Shown here piece after piece: positions 5,668 to 6,871 of a stretch of 6,871 nucleotides of DNA; position 1 is the stretch's first letter, and the number at the start of each line of letters is the position of its first letter. Source of the stretch: JAKQHY01 sp034429475 (GTDB lineage Bacteria; Chloroflexota; Anaerolineae; B4-G1; SLSP01); the NCBI GenBank assembly GCA_034429475.1, contig DAOUGD010000273.1, positions 1 through 6,871 of the forward strand. The letters are read 5' to 3'. The notes below the pieces were generated by a model. It was not told the origin of the DNA. It was given only the letters and a program-made list of their open reading frames with translations, and did no database searches. The translations under genes and the position numbers were made by a program.

Positions 5668-6871
5668 ATGCAGATACACATTCGCAGACCCTTTTGGCAA
5701 CGTTGGCTATCGGCTACCATCATTTTTGTGATGCTCATGGGGATGGGGCGCTTCACTCCCCCCCTGTCCGTTCTCTCCGCAACTCAAACCCTAAGCATGG
5801 GTGGGACGATGCCGGGACTGGTCATCAACAAGACGGCAGAAGACTTGAACGGCGCACCGCTACGCCCGGGCGACACGATCCGCTACACCCTTCGCGTCAC
5901 CAACTCCAGCGACTCCCCCATGACAGGCGTGCGCATCACCGATACGCTGCCTTTCGGCGTGACCTTCGCCGCCGTAGTGCCTGCGGGCTATACCGGCCCA
6001 AATCCCCTTGTCTGGGCAGTGAGTGGTTTACCCGCCAATGCGATGTGGACTGGCTATATCACAGTCACGGTGGATAGCGGTGTATCCGCTATAGGCGGCA
6101 ACGTCGCTACAGTCTCCAGCAACCAGGAAGGTGCGCAGGAGACGCCCCCTGTCTATCCCCCTGGCGGCGGCGATGTGGTCATTGTCCCCGCGCCGCCGGT
6201 GGTCACTGATCCCATCAGTGGCACAGTACTCAATGACGCGACACCGGTGTTCAGTGGGACCGGCGAGGCCGGCGGCGCAGTGACCGTCTACGACGAAGCG
6301 GGCGCCGTTATCTGCGCCGCCACGGTCGCGCCGGACGGGACGTGGACGTGTACGCCGGACGAACCGCTGGCGGAAGGCGCACAGACTATCACCGCCACCG
6401 TCACCGACGCAGCGGGCAACGAAAGCGATCCGACGCCCGTTACCTTCACTGTGGACACCCTCGTTCCTGCGCCGCCGGTCATCATCACCCCCGGCAACGG
6501 CACATTGACCAACGACGCGACGCCGACGTTCAGTGGGACGGGCGAGGCGGGTGGCGCGTTGAACGTCTACAATGCGGCGGGCGCCGTTGTTTGCACTATC
6601 ACAGTCGCCCCGGACGGAACGTGGACATGCACGCCAGGCGCTCCACTGGCGGAGGGCGAGCAGACTGTTACCGCCACCGTCACCGACGCAGCGGGCAACG
6701 AGAGTAATCCTACGCCCGTCACCTTCACCGTGGACACCGGCGCTCCCGCAGCGCCGGTCATCACCACTCCCATCAACGGCACATTGACCAACGACGCGAC
6801 GCCGGCGTTCAGTGGGATGGGCGAGGCGGGTGGCGCGTTGACCGCCTTCGACGCGGCGGGCGCTGTCGTCT
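5668..6871 (+). CDS. Secreted surface protein with a DUF11-type domain and Ig-like repeats (3' end beyond window)
   Basis: The reading frame stays open for 401 codons to the window edge. The ATG follows a strong GGGAGG (5653-5658) by nine bases. Residues 1 to about 38 form a signal peptide: arginines at 6, 7 and 12, then a hydrophobic core at 14-27. Residues about 48-150 are a DUF11-like domain (KTAEDLNGAPLRPGDTIRYT, then VTNSS and ITDTLPFGVTF), common in cell-surface proteins. A proline/glycine linker (about 160-168) leads to bacterial Ig-like repeats of exactly 93 residues with FSGTGEAGG, PDGTWTC and TVTDAAGNES. Two are complete and a third is cut off. Each full repeat has two cysteines 12 residues apart (216/228 and 309/321), which could form a disulphide outside the cell. 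It is likely an adhesin or envelope structural protein; its partner is unknown. The terminator and gap separate it from the ole operon. Confidence 0.85.
   Translation, partial: MQIHIRRPFWQRWLSATIIFVMLMGMGRFTPPLSVLSATQTLSMGGTMPGLVINKTAEDLNGAPLRPGDTIRYTLRVTNSSDSPMTGVRITDTLPFGVTFAAVVPAGYTGPNPLVWAVSGLPANAMWTGYITVTVDSGVSAIGGNVATVSSNQEGAQETPPVYPPGGGDVVIVPAPPVVTDPISGTVLNDATPVFSGTGEAGGAVTVYDEAGAVICAATVAPDGTWTCTPDEPLAEGAQTITATVTDAAGNESDPTPVTFTVDTLVPAPPVIITPGNGTLTNDATPTFSGTGEAGGALNVYNAAGAVVCTITVAPDGTWTCTPGAPLAEGEQTVTATVTDAAGNESNPTPVTFTVDTGAPAAPVITTPINGTLTNDATPAFSGMGEAGGALTAFDAAGAVV
6187..6871 (+). repeat. 279-base tandem repeats encoding Ig-like domains
   Basis: Units start at 6187, 6466 and 6745 (the last is cut by the window edge), so the period is exactly 279 bases or 93 codons. 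Similarity holds at the DNA level: 32 identical bases at 6391-6422 and 6670-6701, and 30 identical bases at 6496-6525 and 6775-6804. This points to recent duplication or ongoing exchange between units, and to a repeat number that may vary between strains or be collapsed in assembly. Confidence 0.92.

Overview
The window carries a complete four-gene oleABCD cluster on the + strand (207-5294), the pathway that joins two fatty acyl-CoAs head to head and ends in a long-chain cis-olefin. It is followed by the start of a large secreted Ig-repeat surface protein (5668 to the window edge). The genes are GC-rich. The combination of a stand-alone OleB and OleC, intergenic spacers filled with short-unit inverted repeats, and a DUF11/Ig-like surface protein fits a Chloroflexota-type bacterium (Anaerolineae-like). 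That assignment is an inference from gene content and repeat style, not from a marker gene.

Layout: 1-97 holds a multi-hairpin repeat element running into the left edge; 98-206 is a leader with a weak promoter candidate; then oleA (207-1226), oleB (1344-2222), oleC (2312-4147) and oleD (4272-5294). A strong intrinsic terminator (5325-5358) closes the unit. An AT-rich stretch follows, then a second, diverged copy of the first repeat element in the opposite orientation (5531-5626), then the surface-protein gene.

How the genes work together: OleA condenses two acyl-CoAs to a 2-alkyl-3-ketoacid, OleD reduces it with NADPH to the 2-alkyl-3-hydroxyacid, OleC uses ATP to close a beta-lactone, and OleB removes CO2 to give the alkene. 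All catalytic residues I can place are present in all four proteins. OleC also ends in a hydrophobic helix flanked by arginines, which would tie the complex to the membrane.

The least ordinary feature is the spacing DNA. Each of the three gaps inside the operon is filled by an inverted repeat whose arms are built from short tandem units (7, 9 and 10 bases). A one-armed 10-base version sits at the end of oleD. Three of the four ole genes take their stop codon from such a repeat. I see no undescribed enzyme system; the repeat architecture and the OleC tail are the points most worth following.
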